Shown: positions 28,367 through 40,008 of the stretch, one piece after another | Position numbering within the stretch: position 1 is the stretch's first letter | Layout: every line of letters starts with the position of its first letter | The notes under the pieces: generated by a model | What the model saw: only the letters and a program-made list of their open reading frames with translations | Databases searched by the model: none | Told to the model about the DNA's origin: nothing | Source: Luteimicrobium album | Lineage (GTDB): Bacteria > Actinomycetota > Actinomycetes > Actinomycetales > Cellulomonadaceae | NCBI RefSeq assembly: GCF_030161555.1 | Contig: NZ_BSUK01000001.1 | Location: forward strand, 496,001-560,000 | Direction of reading: 5' to 3' | Length of the DNA stretch: 64,000 nucleotides | Translations under genes and position numbers: made by a program

Positions 28367-28397
28367 TCGAGTCACGACCGAGGTCGCGTCCCTCGGC

Positions 28398-28670
28398 TCA
28401 GAGAGCGCTCGAGGTCTGCTGCTGGTTCTGCGCGTTCTTCTTGGCCGTCTGGCCGGCCTGCTGCAGCGCGTCCGCGACCTTGTTGAGCTGCGTGACGTGC
28501 TGGTGGTGCCACTCGTCGCGGAACTTGTCGCCGTCGGTGCCCTTCCACTGCACGCCGTTGAGCGCACCGTTGAGCTTCTGGACGAGCTCCTTGATCTCCT
28601 GCGCGCCCTGGTTCAGCTTGTCGCCGAGTGCGTTGACCTGCTCGACGTCAAGACCGATCATTCCCGCCAT
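28398..28670 (-). CDS. WXG100-family secreted protein (EsxA-like)
   Basis: The 90-residue protein (MAGMIGLDVEQVNALGDKLN) has a canonical turn QWKGTDGDKF with W42-K-G44 between two predicted helices, and a Gln/Asn-rich C-terminus. Length and motif are typical of ESAT-6-like substrates of type VII secretion. AAGGAG stands ahead of the ATG at 28670; a second ATG three codons on is possible. It has its own upstream regulatory palindrome and is followed by a strong hairpin. Confidence 0.93.
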   Translation of the reverse strand: MAGMIGLDVEQVNALGDKLNQGAQEIKELVQKLNGALNGVQWKGTDGDKFRDEWHHQHVTQLNKVADALQQAGQTAKKNAQNQQQTSSAL

Positions 28671-28753
28671 GTGACTGCTCCTTCGTCGTGGCCGCCCCCT
28701 GCGGGCGACCGTCCGTTGTTCTCGACACCGAGAACTCAACCATGGGCCCCCGC

Positions 28754-28780
28754 ACCGGGTCGATGGGGAGGACTCCCCAT
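28754..28780 (-). promoter_or_regulatory. Operator-like palindrome upstream of the WXG100/FAGA unit
   Basis: ATGGGGAG-GA-CTCCCCAT (28763-28780) has perfect 8-bp arms and is preceded on the plus strand by CACCGGGTCG. It is centred about 100 bases upstream of the WXG100 start. The same element occurs at 50992-51019 upstream of the long operon, so a shared regulator is likely. Confidence 0.65.
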
Positions 28781-28818
28781 CCGCCTGGCACGTGTGCCCG
28801 GACCTCCCCGTGCCCGCG

Positions 28819-31800
28819 TCAGACGGGCTCCGGGAGGGCGACCTGCAGCTTGCGCGCGACCCCGCCGGTGACGAGGAACCCGCGCCCGGGCGGGAAGTCC
28901 GCCCGGCGCACCCGTCCGAGCCCGGTCGAGAGCAGCGTGTCGCCGTCGCCCTCGTTCGGGGTGAGCAGGAGACCTTCGCGACCGCCCTTGAAGGGCTGCG
29001 CGAGCGACCACGCCTGGCTCCACGTCGACGCCTCGGCCTCGCCCACCACGAGCTGGTCGGCGCGCACCATGGCGCGCACGAGCCGCTCGAGCGAGCTCTC
29101 GACGCTGCTGCCCGTGAACTCCGTGACCGCCTCGATCACGAGCACCATCTGGCCGCGCGCCAGGGTCCCCGACTCGGCGAGGGTCACGAGCTCGTCGACG
29201 AGCGGCGCGACGTCGTCCCCGACCGCGGCCGTCGACCAGACCGGCAGCCCCGACACGTTCCCCGCCCGCGGCGCCAGGTACACGACCCGGGCCGCCGGGT
29301 TAGCGCGACGCACCGCCTGCGCGAGCGTGACGAGCGCCGTCGTGCGGCCGGAGCCCTGCGGGCCCGAGAGCATGAACGGCCCGCGGTCCGGGAGGACGAC
29401 CGGCGCGAGGTCGAGGTCGTCGAGGCCGACCACGGCCCCGCCGCCCGTGTTCGCGGGCAGCGACCCGAGCGGGATCGAGTCCGGGAGGCTGAGGATCGGC
29501 GGCGCCTGCTGGACGCCGTTCGCGACCATGACGCCGCGCAGCCGGGCCAGGGCCCGGGACTGCGTGGACACGTTCGAGTCCCCGCCGAGCACCGCGACCT
29601 GCAGCTCGGCGCCGTCGAGCATGGCCCGGCCCGGGGGCGACGCGACCGTGAGGACGTCCCGCGGCATGTCCATCGCGAGGTAGTCCTCCTCGCGGGCCAG
29701 CCGCAGGACGAGGCGCTTCTGGATCGTCGAGCCGAGCGACGTCGGCACGGACATCGGCCGGTCGCCCGAGACCACGACGTGTACGCCCACCGGCCGACCG
29801 TCCGTCGCGACCTGCTGGAACGCCGCGAACACCGGGAACCACGGCGTCGACTTGTACTCGTACTCCTCGCGGAACGCGCCGATGCCGTCGATGAGCAGGA
29901 TGATCCGCGGCTCGGCCGGCGCGCTCGCCAGGCGGCGGTACTCGCCGATCGTCGACGCGCGGACCTCCGCGTACCGTGCGGCGCGCTCGTCGACGACGTC
30001 GCGCAGCATCCGCACGAGGCGCGTCACGCGCTCGGAGTCGTCACCCTGCACGACGGCGCCCACGTGCGGCAGCTCCTCGAGCATCCGGAGGCCGCCGGAG
30101 CCGCAGTCGATCGCGTACACCTGCACGGGTCCCCCGCGGGCCGTGATGGCCGCCGAGACGGCGATCGTCCGCAGGGCCGCGCTCTTGCCGGACCCGCCCG
30201 TGCCGAACACGGCCAGGTTGCCGTCGCGGTCGGGCTCGTAGAACGCGGTGGGCTGCGACTGGGTGTGCGGGTCGTCGACGACGCCGAGCAGCAGGCGCTC
30301 GTCCGTGCGGGGGTTGGGCAGGCGGGCCAGGTCGTAGGCGCGCGCGAGCTCGGGGAGCCACGGGCGTCGCGGCTCGGGGACGCCCGCGTCGCGCGCGGCC
30401 TGCGAGACGGTCGCGACCGTGCGGGCGATGTCCGACGGGCCCTTGTCGAGGTCGGGGTCGACCACCGGCCCCGGGACCTCCCAGGCCGCGCCCGTGCCGA
30501 ACCCGACCTCCTCGATGTCGATGCGCGGGCGCTCTGGCTCGTTCGACGTCCAGCCGCCGGCGTAGGCCGTCTGGAACGTCTGGATGCGGCCGGGGCCCGT
30601 CTTCACGGCGCCGCGGCCCGGGATCGACGGGTCGAAGTGCGCCGCCATCGGGAGCCCGAGGATGTCCGAGGAGTCCGCCTCGTCGGCCATGCGCAGCGCG
30701 ACGCGCAGGTTCGTGTTGGCGCGCAGGTTGTCCTTGATGACGCCCGCCGGACGCTGCGTCGCGAGGATGAGGTGCAGCCCGAGCGACCGGCCGCGCTGGG
30801 CGACGTCGACGACGCCGTCCACGAACTCCGGGACCTCGCTGACCAGCGCCGCGAACTCGTCGACGACGATGAGCAGGCTCGGCGGCGTGTCCGGGTCGCC
30901 GGTCCGCTCGAGCGACACGAGGTCCTTGGCCTTCTTCGCGTTGAGCAGGTGCTCGCGGTACCGCAGCTCTGCCCGCAGCGACGTCAGCGCCCGACGCACG
31001 AGGTGCGGGGACAGGTCGGTGACGAGCCCGACGGTGTGCGGCAGGTTCACGCAGTCCGCGAAGGCCGCGCCGCCCTTGTAGTCCACGAACAGGAACGTCA
31101 CCCGGTCCGGGCTGTGCGCGGCCGCCATGCCCAGCACCCACGACTGGAGGAACTCGGACTTGCCCGCGCCCGTCGTCCCGCCGACGAGCGCGTGCGGGCC
31201 CTGCGTGCGCAGGTCCAGGTAGAGCGGTTCCGTGCCCGAGTGCCCGACGAGCGCCCGCAGGGTCCCGGGGTGCGGCGCCGGCGGGGCGCCGAGCCGTCGC
31301 GGACCGTCAGCGAGTCGTTCTCGCGCCAGCGCTCGACCAGGGCCGCGGGGTCCTCGCCGAGCTCCGTGCCGGCCAGCGTCAGGAAAGAGACCGCGCGCGG
31401 CAGGTCCGAGTCGTCCTTGACCGTCGCACCCGCGTCGACGACGGGCGCGAGCGACCGCGCGAACGCGTGTGCCGTCTCGAGGTCGACCTGGTCGACGGCG
31501 ACCGGGTACGTGAACCGGCCGATCCGGATCTCCCCGACGGCCGAGCCCGTGTCCCCGAGCTGGACGAACGTGCGGCACGCCGCGGGCAGCCGCTCGACGC
31601 GCGGCGCGACCCACACGACGTGGACGCCGGCGTCCGCCCCGCGCTCCGCGAGCCGGGTCAGGCGCGCCCGGTCGAGGGGGACGTCGTCCTCGACCACGAC
31701 GACGACCGACGGCAGGAGCGGCGGCGGCAGGTCCTTGGCGGGCTTCGACTCGTCGACCGGGGGCCGCGGCGTCGCGCGCTCCTCGATCGTGCCCGACCGG

Positions 31801-33272
31801 GTCTCGACGACCTCCTCGAGCTTCGCGAGGAGGACCGCGCCCCCACCCGGGTTGTCGGCGAGGTGGTCGCCCGAGATCGGGCTGTGCGGCGAGCCCGTGT
31901 GCGGCAGCCACCGGAGCCACTCCCAGGCGTCGCGCGAGCGTGGCGACGTAAGCCCCACGACGACCAGCTCGGCGGGCGAGTGGAGCGCCGTGAGCTGCAC
32001 GACCAGGCCCCGCGCCGCGCCGCTCACCCGGGCCGGGGACCCAGCGATGCCGAGGGCGCCGCTCGACCGGAGCTGGGCCACGGTGGGCACCTCGGTGATG
32101 GTCGCGCACTGCTGGCGGACCTCCTCGACCTGGGCCCAGAACCGCGGCAGCGTCGAGTTCTCGTCGAGCTCGTCGACCTGCGTCCGCGACCGGGCGCTGC
32201 CCAGCCCCAGCCGCACCGAGAGGAACTCGCGGTGCTCCGGGCGGTGCGTCCACAGGAGCGGGCCCAGCCGGCGGGCCGACTCGAGGGCCTCCCCGACCGA
32301 CGGCGCCTCCTGGAGCCGGACGCCGCGCTCGGTCGCGTGCTCCTTCTCGATCGTCTCGCGGAGCGCGGCCATCGAGGCGTCGAACTGCTCGACCTGCTCC
32401 CTGAACGTGCGCCGCGACTCGAACTTCTGATCCAGGTACGTGCCGATCATGATGATCGGGCTCAGGGCCACGAAGATCACCGAGAGGATCGTGTGCTGGA
32501 TCGCGAACAGGATCGCGCCCATGAGGAGCGGTGCCAGCATCGCGATCACCGGGAAGCGCGCGCGGTTCGGCCGCTCCGGCGGCTTCGGCGGCTTGAGCAC
32601 GTGCTCCGCGAACCGGGCGACGGCGCGCGGCGACCGGTTGAACTCGATCACCGGATTCGTCGGCGCGAGGTCCGCGCTGTGCTGGAGCGGCGTCACCGCG
32701 AGGGTCGTGGCGCCGAGGGTCACCTGGTCGGCCGCCGTGAGGGTCGCGCGCGTCACCCGCTCGCGGCCGATGACCAGCCCGTTCGCCGAGTTCGCGTCGA
32801 TGATCTCGACACTCTCCGCGACCGACAGCCGGGCGTGCTGCTTGGACACCAGCGGGTCGGACAGCCGCACGTCCGCCTCGATGCCGCGGCCCACCCAGCT
32901 CGTGCCCGCGGGCAGCGGGAACTCGGCGCCGGCGTCCGGGCCGTCGAGGACCCGCAGCATCGCGACGGCCGCACCCCGGTCGTGCCCCGGGGCCACGAAC
33001 TGCTCCGGGACCTGCACGAGCGAGACCGTCGAGCCCGCCCGCAGGCCCGCCTCGAACAGCTCGCTCGCCGGGTCCAGCACACGGGTGCCCGACGACGCGA
33101 CGTCTCCCGAGATCTGCAGGCTCAGGCGCGGCGGCGCCTCCGCGCCCCCGCGGGCCGGGTCGCCCGAGTAGAGGGCCTCGGCGACGTCGCGCACGGTGGC
33201 GGTCGCGTCGGCGGTCACCGCGACGTCCGTCGCGGACGCGTCCGGACGCTGCAGGGTCAGCTTGATGCGCAC
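28819..33272 (-). CDS. FHA-domain EccC/EssC-type type VII secretion ATPase (copy 2, frameshifted as given)
   Basis: Start is ATG 33272 (MRIKLTLQRPDASATDVAVT). Order: ubiquitin-like start, FHA domain (TSWVGRGIEADVRL, SKQHAR, SANGLVIG), two membrane helices (IAMLAPLLMGAILFAI; LSVIFVALSPIIMIG), then three FtsK-type modules with GGTTGAGKSEF, GTGGSGKSAALR and GPQGSGRTTALV. VDYKGGAAFADCVNLPH and RPAGVIKDNLRANTN are near identical to copy 1. A base missing in 31283-31286 breaks the frame just before the first ATPase; restored length is 1,484 residues. It starts 18 bases after the FHA/winged-helix gene and ends the long operon. Confidence 0.92.
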
Positions 33273-33289
33273 TCAGGGATTCCTTAGCG

Positions 33290-34003
33290 TCAGGCGTCGT
33301 CGTCGGGCAGGTCGAGCAGGGGCAGGTCCTCGACGGTCACGAGCCGGCTCGCGACCGCGTACTCCACGAGCCGGGCGCGCCGGTTCTTCGCGTGCGACGC
33401 CGGCCCGCCACGCAGGCCCTTGACCCCGATCCGGTCGAGCTTGTCGCAGACGTTGTCGAGCTTCCGGTTGAAGCGCGTCGTGGTCCAGCCGAGGCGTCGC
33501 GCCGCGTCGACCGACGACGGCAGCTCCGACAGGCCCGTGCCGCTCTGGCGCAGCAGCGGCTCCGCGAGCGCCACGATGAGCTGGCGCTGGCTCGTCGTGA
33601 ACGGCACGACGCCGATCGTCACCGTGCCGTCGCCGTCCCCGTCGCCGCGCAGGTCGTCCGCGCGGACCTCGTCGTACGGGGCGTCGGCGAGCTCCGCGCT
33701 CAGCTCGTACGTCGTCGGGCCGGCCGTGAAGACGACCGTCGTGTGCGGGAAGACGATCGGCAGCCGGGTCCCGGGCGAGACCCAGGACTGGACGCCGCCC
33801 GTCGCGTCGCACACCGTCGCCGACAGCAGGGTGCCCACGTTCGCGAGCCACCAGATGCCGTGCTCGAACGTGATCCGCAGGAAGCGGCGGTGCAGGTAGG
33901 GGTTGTCGTCGACCTCGAGGTCCCCGTCGCGCCCGATCTCGAACGGCACGTCGGGGTCGACGTCGAACCGTTCCCCGCAGAACTCGACCCTCAGCCCCGA
34001 CAC
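33290..34003 (-). CDS. FHA-domain protein with C-terminal winged-helix-like region
   Basis: The 237-residue protein (MSGLRVEFCGERFDVDPDVP) has an N-terminal FHA-like domain (FEIGRDGDLEVDDNPYLHRR). The C-terminal half, LPSSVDAARRLGWTTTRFNR followed by KLDNVCDKLDR, reads as a helix-turn-helix. FHA domains bind phosphothreonine, so this could couple the kinase next door to transcription of the locus. Its stop is 17 bases before the second ATPase gene and its start is 1 base after the kinase gene. Intact as given. Confidence 0.85.
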   Translation of the reverse strand: MSGLRVEFCGERFDVDPDVPFEIGRDGDLEVDDNPYLHRRFLRITFEHGIWWLANVGTLLSATVCDATGGVQSWVSPGTRLPIVFPHTTVVFTAGPTTYELSAELADAPYDEVRADDLRGDGDGDGTVTIGVVPFTTSQRQLIVALAEPLLRQSGTGLSELPSSVDAARRLGWTTTRFNRKLDNVCDKLDRIGVKGLRGGPASHAKNRRARLVEYAVASRLVTVEDLPLLDLPDDDA

Positions 34004-34004
34004 G

Positions 34005-35829
34005 TCAGTCCCCCTTCAGGCAGGCACCGACCGAGGGCGACGGCTTGCCCTCCCGCACCGCCTCGACCTTGATGCACACGTTCCCGTCGCTCCCGACGGC
34101 TGCCACGGCCTCCCGCTTCGACGTCGGCTGCGACTTGCCGGCACCCAGCGCGGTGACCGTCTGCCACCGGAAGGTGTCGCCGTCCTTACCTTGGTAGTCC
34201 CAGGTGAACGTCGCGGTCTTCCCGCCCTTGTCGGCTTTGCCCTTGAGATGCGTCACGGCCGGCACGAGGTCACCCAGGTTGTCGTTCGCGGGGCCGTCGT
34301 CGGCGGTCCCGGCGGGGTGCTCGCGCGTCGACGTGGTCTCCTGCGCGTCGGCCTTCTGCGCGTGGCCGCGCGTCAGGGCGTACGCCGTCGCGCCGCCGCC
34401 CGCGAGCGCGACGAGCGCGACGACGGCCGCGACCGACTGCCAGACGGGGCGCTTGCGCGGGGTCTCCTCGACGGCCTCCTCCGCCTCCGCGGGAGCGGCG
34501 CGCAGGACCGTGTCCTCGACCGGCTCGAGCGGCGTGGCCTGGGGCGCGGGCATCCCGGGGACGTCGCCCGCCCAGCGGGGCGCTGCCGGGGCCGGGGCCG
34601 CCGTCGCCGTGGACGTGGCCGGTACCGACGCCGCCGGCACGCCCCGGTCCAGCCCGGGTCGACGACCGCGACGGGCCGGGGCTCCGCAGCGGCGGGCCGG
34701 ACGGGCTCGGGCGCGGGCACGAACACCGGCGGGAGGCCCGGGTCGCGCCGCGCCGGCGTCGCGGGGGCCGGCACGCCGACCCGGGGCGCGCCGGGCCAGG
34801 CGGAGCCCGTGCCGAGCCGCTCGACCGGGCCCGCGGCGTCGCGCGGCTTCCCGGGCGCGCCCGGACCGGCCGGGTCGATCGAGACGACGCCGCGCAGGCG
34901 CGTCCCCGGCTCGTCGTCCGGTTCGTCGAGGTCGTCGTCGTCCACCACGACCACGCCGGAGTCGTCCAACAGGTCGATGGGGGTCACGCCGAGCGCGAGC
35001 TCGATCTGGACCTGCTGGAGCGCCCGGGCGAAGTCCAGGACGGAGGGGTAGCGGGCCGCAGGGTCCTTCGCCATCGACGTCGCCAGCACCAGCTCGAGGG
35101 ACGCCGGCACGTCCGAGCGGCCCGTGTGCGCGAGCGGCTGCGCGCAGATGCGCTGCACCAGGTCCGCGCTGCCGTTCGACGCCCCCGGGACCTCGAACGG
35201 CGACCGGCCCGCGAGGAACGAGTAGAGGGTGGCGCCCAGCGCCCACACGTCCGTCCCGACGCCCGCGACGGGCGGGTCGGCGAACGACTCGGGCGGCGAC
35301 CAGGGGATGGACAGGCCCTCGGCGCGCGCGACGTCGTCGAGCGTGGAGGAGATGCCGAAGTCCGTGAGGACCGGGTGGCCGTAGTCGGTGCCGAGGATGT
35401 TCGCCGGCTTGATGTCGCGGTGCAGGATGCCCGCCCGGTGCGCCGTCTCGACCGCGCCCGCGATCTGCACGACGACGCGCAGGCACTCCGCGACGCCCAG
35501 CCGTTCCGTCCGGTACCGCGTCCCCAGGCTGGGGCGGGAGCAGTACTCCATCGCGAGGTACGGGCGCCCGTCGGACGCGATGTCGGCCTCGTAGATGGTC
35601 ACGATCGACGGGTGCGTCGACAGGCGGGCCATCAGGTCCGCCTCGGCGTCGAACGCGGCGCGCTGTTGCGCGTTCGCCCACTCGTGGAGCAGGACCTTGA
35701 TCGCCACGCGGCGACGCGGTCGCTTCTGCTCGTACAGGAAGACGTCCGAGAAGCCGCCCGAGCCGATCAGCGAGACGTGCTCGAAGCCCGGGATCGCGGG
35801 GGCGCGGTCGGGTTGCGGCGGGGGCTCAC
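34005..35829 (-). CDS. Transmembrane serine/threonine protein kinase (frameshifted as given)
   Basis: The kinase domain is at the N-terminus: glycine loop LIGSGGFSDVFLYE, catalytic lysine in VAIKVLL, HRDIKPANIL, DFG in LTDFGISS and a PPESFADP activation-segment end. An Ala/Pro-rich linker follows, then a membrane helix (VAAVVALVALAGGGATAYAL) and a short outer domain ending EGKPSPSVGACLKGD. One break is near 34653-34655, in the linker. A second is inferred at 35820-35824, because adding a C there makes GTG 35829 (MSPPPQPDRAPAIPGF) overlap the previous stop by four bases. As given, the kinase frame opens at GTG 35863. Restored length is 608 residues. Confidence 0.88.
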
Positions 35830-37573
35830 GGGACGTCCTCGAAGGCCAGCGCCACGCCGTCACCGAGGTCGACGACGTCGCCCGACACCACGAGCAGCGG
35901 GTCGCCCGGGTGCATGCGCAGCGGGGTCTGGCCGGGGCGCAGGAGCGTCGTGCCGTTGGTCGTGTTGAGGTCCACCGCGAGCACGTTCCAGCCCTCCAGC
36001 CGGACCTCCACGTGCGACCGCGAGATGTCCTGCTGGGGGCTCGGCACCGTCACGATCCGGTGCAGTGCGCCCTCGCCGCCCTGGTTGGCGCCCTTCGGGG
36101 AGCGCGGACGCCGCCCGACGACGAGCGGGCGGTCGAGCGGGAGCACCTGCGGCTCGCCGCCCTCGCCGATCGTCACGCGCACGCGGCCCAGCGCGGGACG
36201 CGCGACGGCCCGCGTCTCGCCGGACAGTGCGAGCCCGCACACCGCGCAGCGCTCGCGCGACGGCGGGTTCGCGTGCCCCGACACGCAGAGCCGGGCCACG
36301 AGCTGAGGCCCGGCGACGGGCTGCTCGCCCGGCGCCGCGGCGGGCGGCCCGGACGGCGCGGGAGGGGCGGGCGGGGCGGAGAACGCGGGCAGCTCGCTGG
36401 ACGCCGCGAGCTGGGCGGCCGCCGCGGCCGCCACCGCCCGCAGGTCCGAGACCGACGACCCCATCACGGTGTGGCCGTCGTGGTCGAACCCGTCGGGGCC
36501 GTCCGGGTCGACGGGCGCGCTCGCGGACGGGAGGTCCTGCGGGACCCCCGACACCAGCCCGCCGGGCGACGGCTCCGCACCCGTGGACGGCGCGCCCTCG
36601 CCGGACTCCTCCGCCTCGTCGATGCGAACCGCGGCCTCCTCGACCGACCGGTGGATCGTCGTCTCCCAGAGGGACTGGTAGTCGTCGCCGGCGTCCTCGG
36701 CCGGCGGCTCGGCGGTGCCCGGGCCGTCGACCTCGGCAGGCCCGACGGCGTCCGTGGCCGGGGCGTCCGGCACGTTCGCGCCCGGGGCGATGGTCTCCAT
36801 CGGCGCGAGCGTGAGCTCCGACGGCACCTCGACCGTGCCGACGACCTCGCCCGCCGCGGGTGCGGGGGCGTCGTCGGGACGAACGCGGGGAGGCCCGGGA
36901 CCGCGGTCACGAGACCCGGGACGGCCTGCGGGAGGTCGCCCGGTGCCGGCGCTGCGTCGGCCGCGGCCGGCGCGTCGGCCGGCGCGGCCGGTTCCTCGGC
37001 CGGCGCGGCCGGTTCGGACTTCGCGAGCGCGACGGTGGGCGGCGCGTCCTCGGCGTCCGTGCCCGTCGCCGTGTCCTGCGCCCACGTCGGCGAGCCCCAG
37101 GTGACAGCCTTGGCGCGCACCACGCCGCCGACCAGCGGCAGGGTCGTCGGCCCGGCGTCGGCGTCGCCCGCGGACCCCGACGACGCCCCCAGCCGGACGC
37201 GCACCCCGTCGACCCCGTCGACGGCCCGCTCGGTCCACGTCGACACGTCGCGGCCGTGCAGCTCGGCCCGGCCGTCGCGACCGTCGACGTGCACCTCGAC
37301 GTCGCCCCGGACGAGCACGTGCGCCCGGCCGCCCGACGTCAGCACGACGACCGCGAACGGCGGGAGCGCCGCGAGCCCCGCGTCGAACGTCCCCGACAGG
37401 ACCTGCAGCGCGTCCATCACGCCCGCGGCGCCGTCGAGGGCGTCCCACACGGCCGCCGCCCGGTCCGCCGGCGCGTACGGCAGCGCCACGAGCACGTCGC
37501 CCCGCAGCACCACGTTCCCGGCGCCCGGCACGTAGCGCGCCGTGCGTCCGGGCGTCGTCCCTGCCCCGCTCAT
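35826..37573 (-). CDS. FHA-domain protein with zinc ribbon (frameshifted as given)
   Basis: The ATG at 37573 overlaps the phosphatase stop. The N-terminal about 130 residues (RYVPGAGNVVLRGDVLVALP; AHVLVRGDVEVHVDGR) form an unassigned conserved domain. A low-complexity Pro/Ala middle follows, then a zinc-ribbon-like motif (CVSGHANPPSRERCAVCG) and a C-terminal FHA domain (LVVGRRPRSP, SRSHVEVR, NTTNGTTLLRPG). One base is missing in 36876-36878, giving VPDDAPAPAAGEV when restored; total 582 residues. Likely a phosphothreonine reader for the adjacent kinase. Confidence 0.86.
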
Positions 37574-38475
37574 ACGTCTCCTCCGGTCGTCGCGAGCGCC
37601 GCGGCCGCGGGTTCCTCCGGCGTCCGGGCGGGCGACGCGTCGTCGGCCACGCCCTCCTGACGCGGTCGGGTGTCCTCGTCCGGCGGGGGCGGCGGCGGGG
37701 CGAGCACGATGCGCGGCGCCGTGCTCTCCGCGTCCGGGCCTGCGTCGACCGCGTCGACGACGAGCACCGTGATGTTGTCGCGGCCGCCCGCGGCGAGCGC
37801 CGCCTGCACGAGCGCGTCGGCCGCGGCCTGCGGCTCGGCGTGCGCCACGAGCAGCGCGGCGATCCGGTCGTCGTCGAGCTCGGTCGTCAGGCCGTCCGAG
37901 CACACGAGGAGGCGGTCCCCGGTGCTGAGCGGCAGGTACCAGTAGTCGGCGTCGGGCCGCGCCGCCGCGCCCAGGGCGCGCGTGACCACGTGCCGGCGCG
38001 GGTGGTGCGCCGCCTGCGCGGGCGTGAGAGCTCCAGCGTCCACGAGCTCCTGCACCTCGGAGTGGTCGACGCTGATCTGCTCGAGCCGCCCGTCCACGAG
38101 GTGGTAGGTCCGCGAGTCGCCGACGTTCGCCACGAGCCAGTACGGCAGGCCGTCCTGCTCCGACACGACGACGCCCGTGAGCGTCGTCCCCGCACCCCGG
38201 CCCTCGGGCGCAGCGATGCCGGACACGTCGTCGTGCGCGACGTGCAGCCGCTCCTTGACGTCGTCCGCGGTCACGACGCTGAGCCAGGACAGCGGGCGCA
38301 GGGCGTCGATCGCCATCGCGCTCGCGACCTCGCCGGCCTCGTGACCGCCCATCCCGTCGGCCACGAAGAACGCCGACGGCGACGCCAGGTACGAGTCCTC
38401 GTTGAGCTTGCGCCGCGCGCCACGGTGGGACGACGCGCCCCAGCGGACCGACACGGGCGCGTCCTCGCTCACCAC
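37570..38475 (-). CDS. PP2C-family serine/threonine phosphatase
   Basis: The 301-residue protein has the PP2C metal motifs: RKLNEDSYL, VADGMGGHEAGEVASA, VGDSRTYHL, VCSDGLTTEL and GGRDNITVLVV. It would reverse phosphorylation by the kinase encoded two genes downstream. It is soluble. GTG start 38475 lies in GTGGTGA, which would contain the upstream gene's stop once that gene's frame is restored; the stop overlaps the next ATG. Intact as given. Confidence 0.93.
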   Translation of the reverse strand: MVSEDAPVSVRWGASSHRGARRKLNEDSYLASPSAFFVADGMGGHEAGEVASAMAIDALRPLSWLSVVTADDVKERLHVAHDDVSGIAAPEGRGAGTTLTGVVVSEQDGLPYWLVANVGDSRTYHLVDGRLEQISVDHSEVQELVDAGALTPAQAAHHPRRHVVTRALGAAARPDADYWYLPLSTGDRLLVCSDGLTTELDDDRIAALLVAHAEPQAAADALVQAALAAGGRDNITVLVVDAVDAGPDAESTAPRIVLAPPPPPPDEDTRPRQEGVADDASPARTPEEPAAAALATTGGDV

Positions 38476-40008
38476 GAGCCCCCAGCCGAAGGGGGCGGCG
38501 GGCGCTGATCACCGTCGACTCGTCGAAGCCGTCGTCACCGCCGCCGACCGCGACGACCGCGTCGCCGACGCGCAGGACGGAGCCGGCGGGCACGCGCACC
38601 CGCTCGCCCGGGGTGGCCCGCACGGGGGTGGCGCCCGGCGCCTCGACGGTCGTGCCGTTGGTCGAGCCGCGGTCCACGAGCCACAGCCCCGACGCGTCGA
38701 CACCGAGCTCGGCGTGCGTCTTGGAGACCGAGCGGTCGGGGACGGCGACCAGCAGGGGCGCCGGTCCCGTCGTCGTCGGCGGCAGCGCCGGGTCGCGGCC
38801 GAGCAGCGCGGCACCCGCGACGACGACCGTCGAGCCGCCCGGGAGCGTGAGCGTGACCCCGGCGGGCGCGGCGCCCTGGGGCGCCGCGGCGGGCTGGGGC
38901 GACGGCTGCGCGGCCGGCTGGCCCGCTGCCCAGGTCGTCGGCGGGGTCGCCGGAGCGTTGCCGACCGGTGCACCGGGCACGCCCGTGACGAGACCGTTCG
39001 GCGCCACCGGCGGCGTGGCGCCTGCCGGGGCCACCGACGGCGCGGCGGGCGGGGCCCAGCCCCCGGAGACCGGGTCCGGGGCGGCGGGAGCGGGGGCGTC
39101 GGCGCGGGTGCTGCCGAGCCGGGCACGGGGGCGACCGGCGCGGCCGGCGCGCCGGGCGCCCCGGGGTACGCGGCCGGGCCGGGGTACGCGGCGGCGGCCG
39201 GGCCGGCCGTCGCCGTCGGACCGGGGACCGGCGCCTGACCGGGCAGCGGGCCGCCGGGCACGAACGACGCCCGCGGCGCCGGCGCCTTCACGGGCACGAC
39301 GACGGCGCGCGCGGCCTTGTCGAACCAGCCCTGGCGGCGCGGCGACTTGTCGAAGAGGGGGCTCAGCAGCATGACGAACAGGCCGATCCCGCACGCGAGG
39401 CTCGACACGCCGAAGACGAGGCCGCGGACGATCCCGCGCCCGACCCCGATCGGCTTCCCAGTCACGACGTCCTGGGTGCGCAGGCCCAGCGCGAGCTTGC
39501 CGAGCGTCCGGCCGGTCACGCCCTCGACCGTGACGATCACCAGCCCACCCACGAGGAAGATCCCGAAGACCGCGAGGTACAACGGCGTGATGTCACCGAC
39601 CGAGACCTGGTAGGTGCCGTCCCCGAGAGGGGTTCCCTTGTCCTCGATGCCCGGGAGCATGAGCAGGACCACGACGACGGCCGGGACTGCGAGGACGAGG
39701 TGGTCGATCAGCCACGCGAGCACGCGCTTGCCCTCGGTGGCCCCGACCGGGCCCGCGGGGGCGGGCGGCGGCGTCGGGAACCCCGGGAGGGTCTGCGCCG
39801 CGAAGCCCGCCGACTGCGGGACCCGCACCGCCGGGCCGGGGTGCCCCGGGGCCGGCACGGTGCCCGGCAGCAGGACGGGCTCCGTCGTGTGGCCGGACGG
39901 CACGCCGACGCCGGCGGCCGCGCCGAGCGGCGCCGCGCACGACGGGCACAGGCTCGCCCCCGGCGGGACGGCAGCCCCGCAGCGCGGGCAGGTGGTGACG
40001 GAGCTCAT
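38469..40008 (-). CDS. RDD membrane protein with zinc ribbon and C-terminal FHA domain (two frameshifts as given)
   Basis: It starts with a zinc ribbon (CPRCGAAVPPGASLCPSC), then an RDD domain with membrane helices (RVLAWLIDHLVLAVPAVVVV; LAVFGIFLVGGLVIVTV; GRTLGKLALGLRTQD). A Pro/Ala linker leads to an FHA domain (LLGRDPALPPTTTG, SVSKTHAELG, GSTNGTTVEAPG). Breaks lie near 39101 and at 38491-38495. Adding one base at each gives 513 residues and a stop inside the phosphatase start. It overlaps the transglutaminase stop by four bases. Confidence 0.85.
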
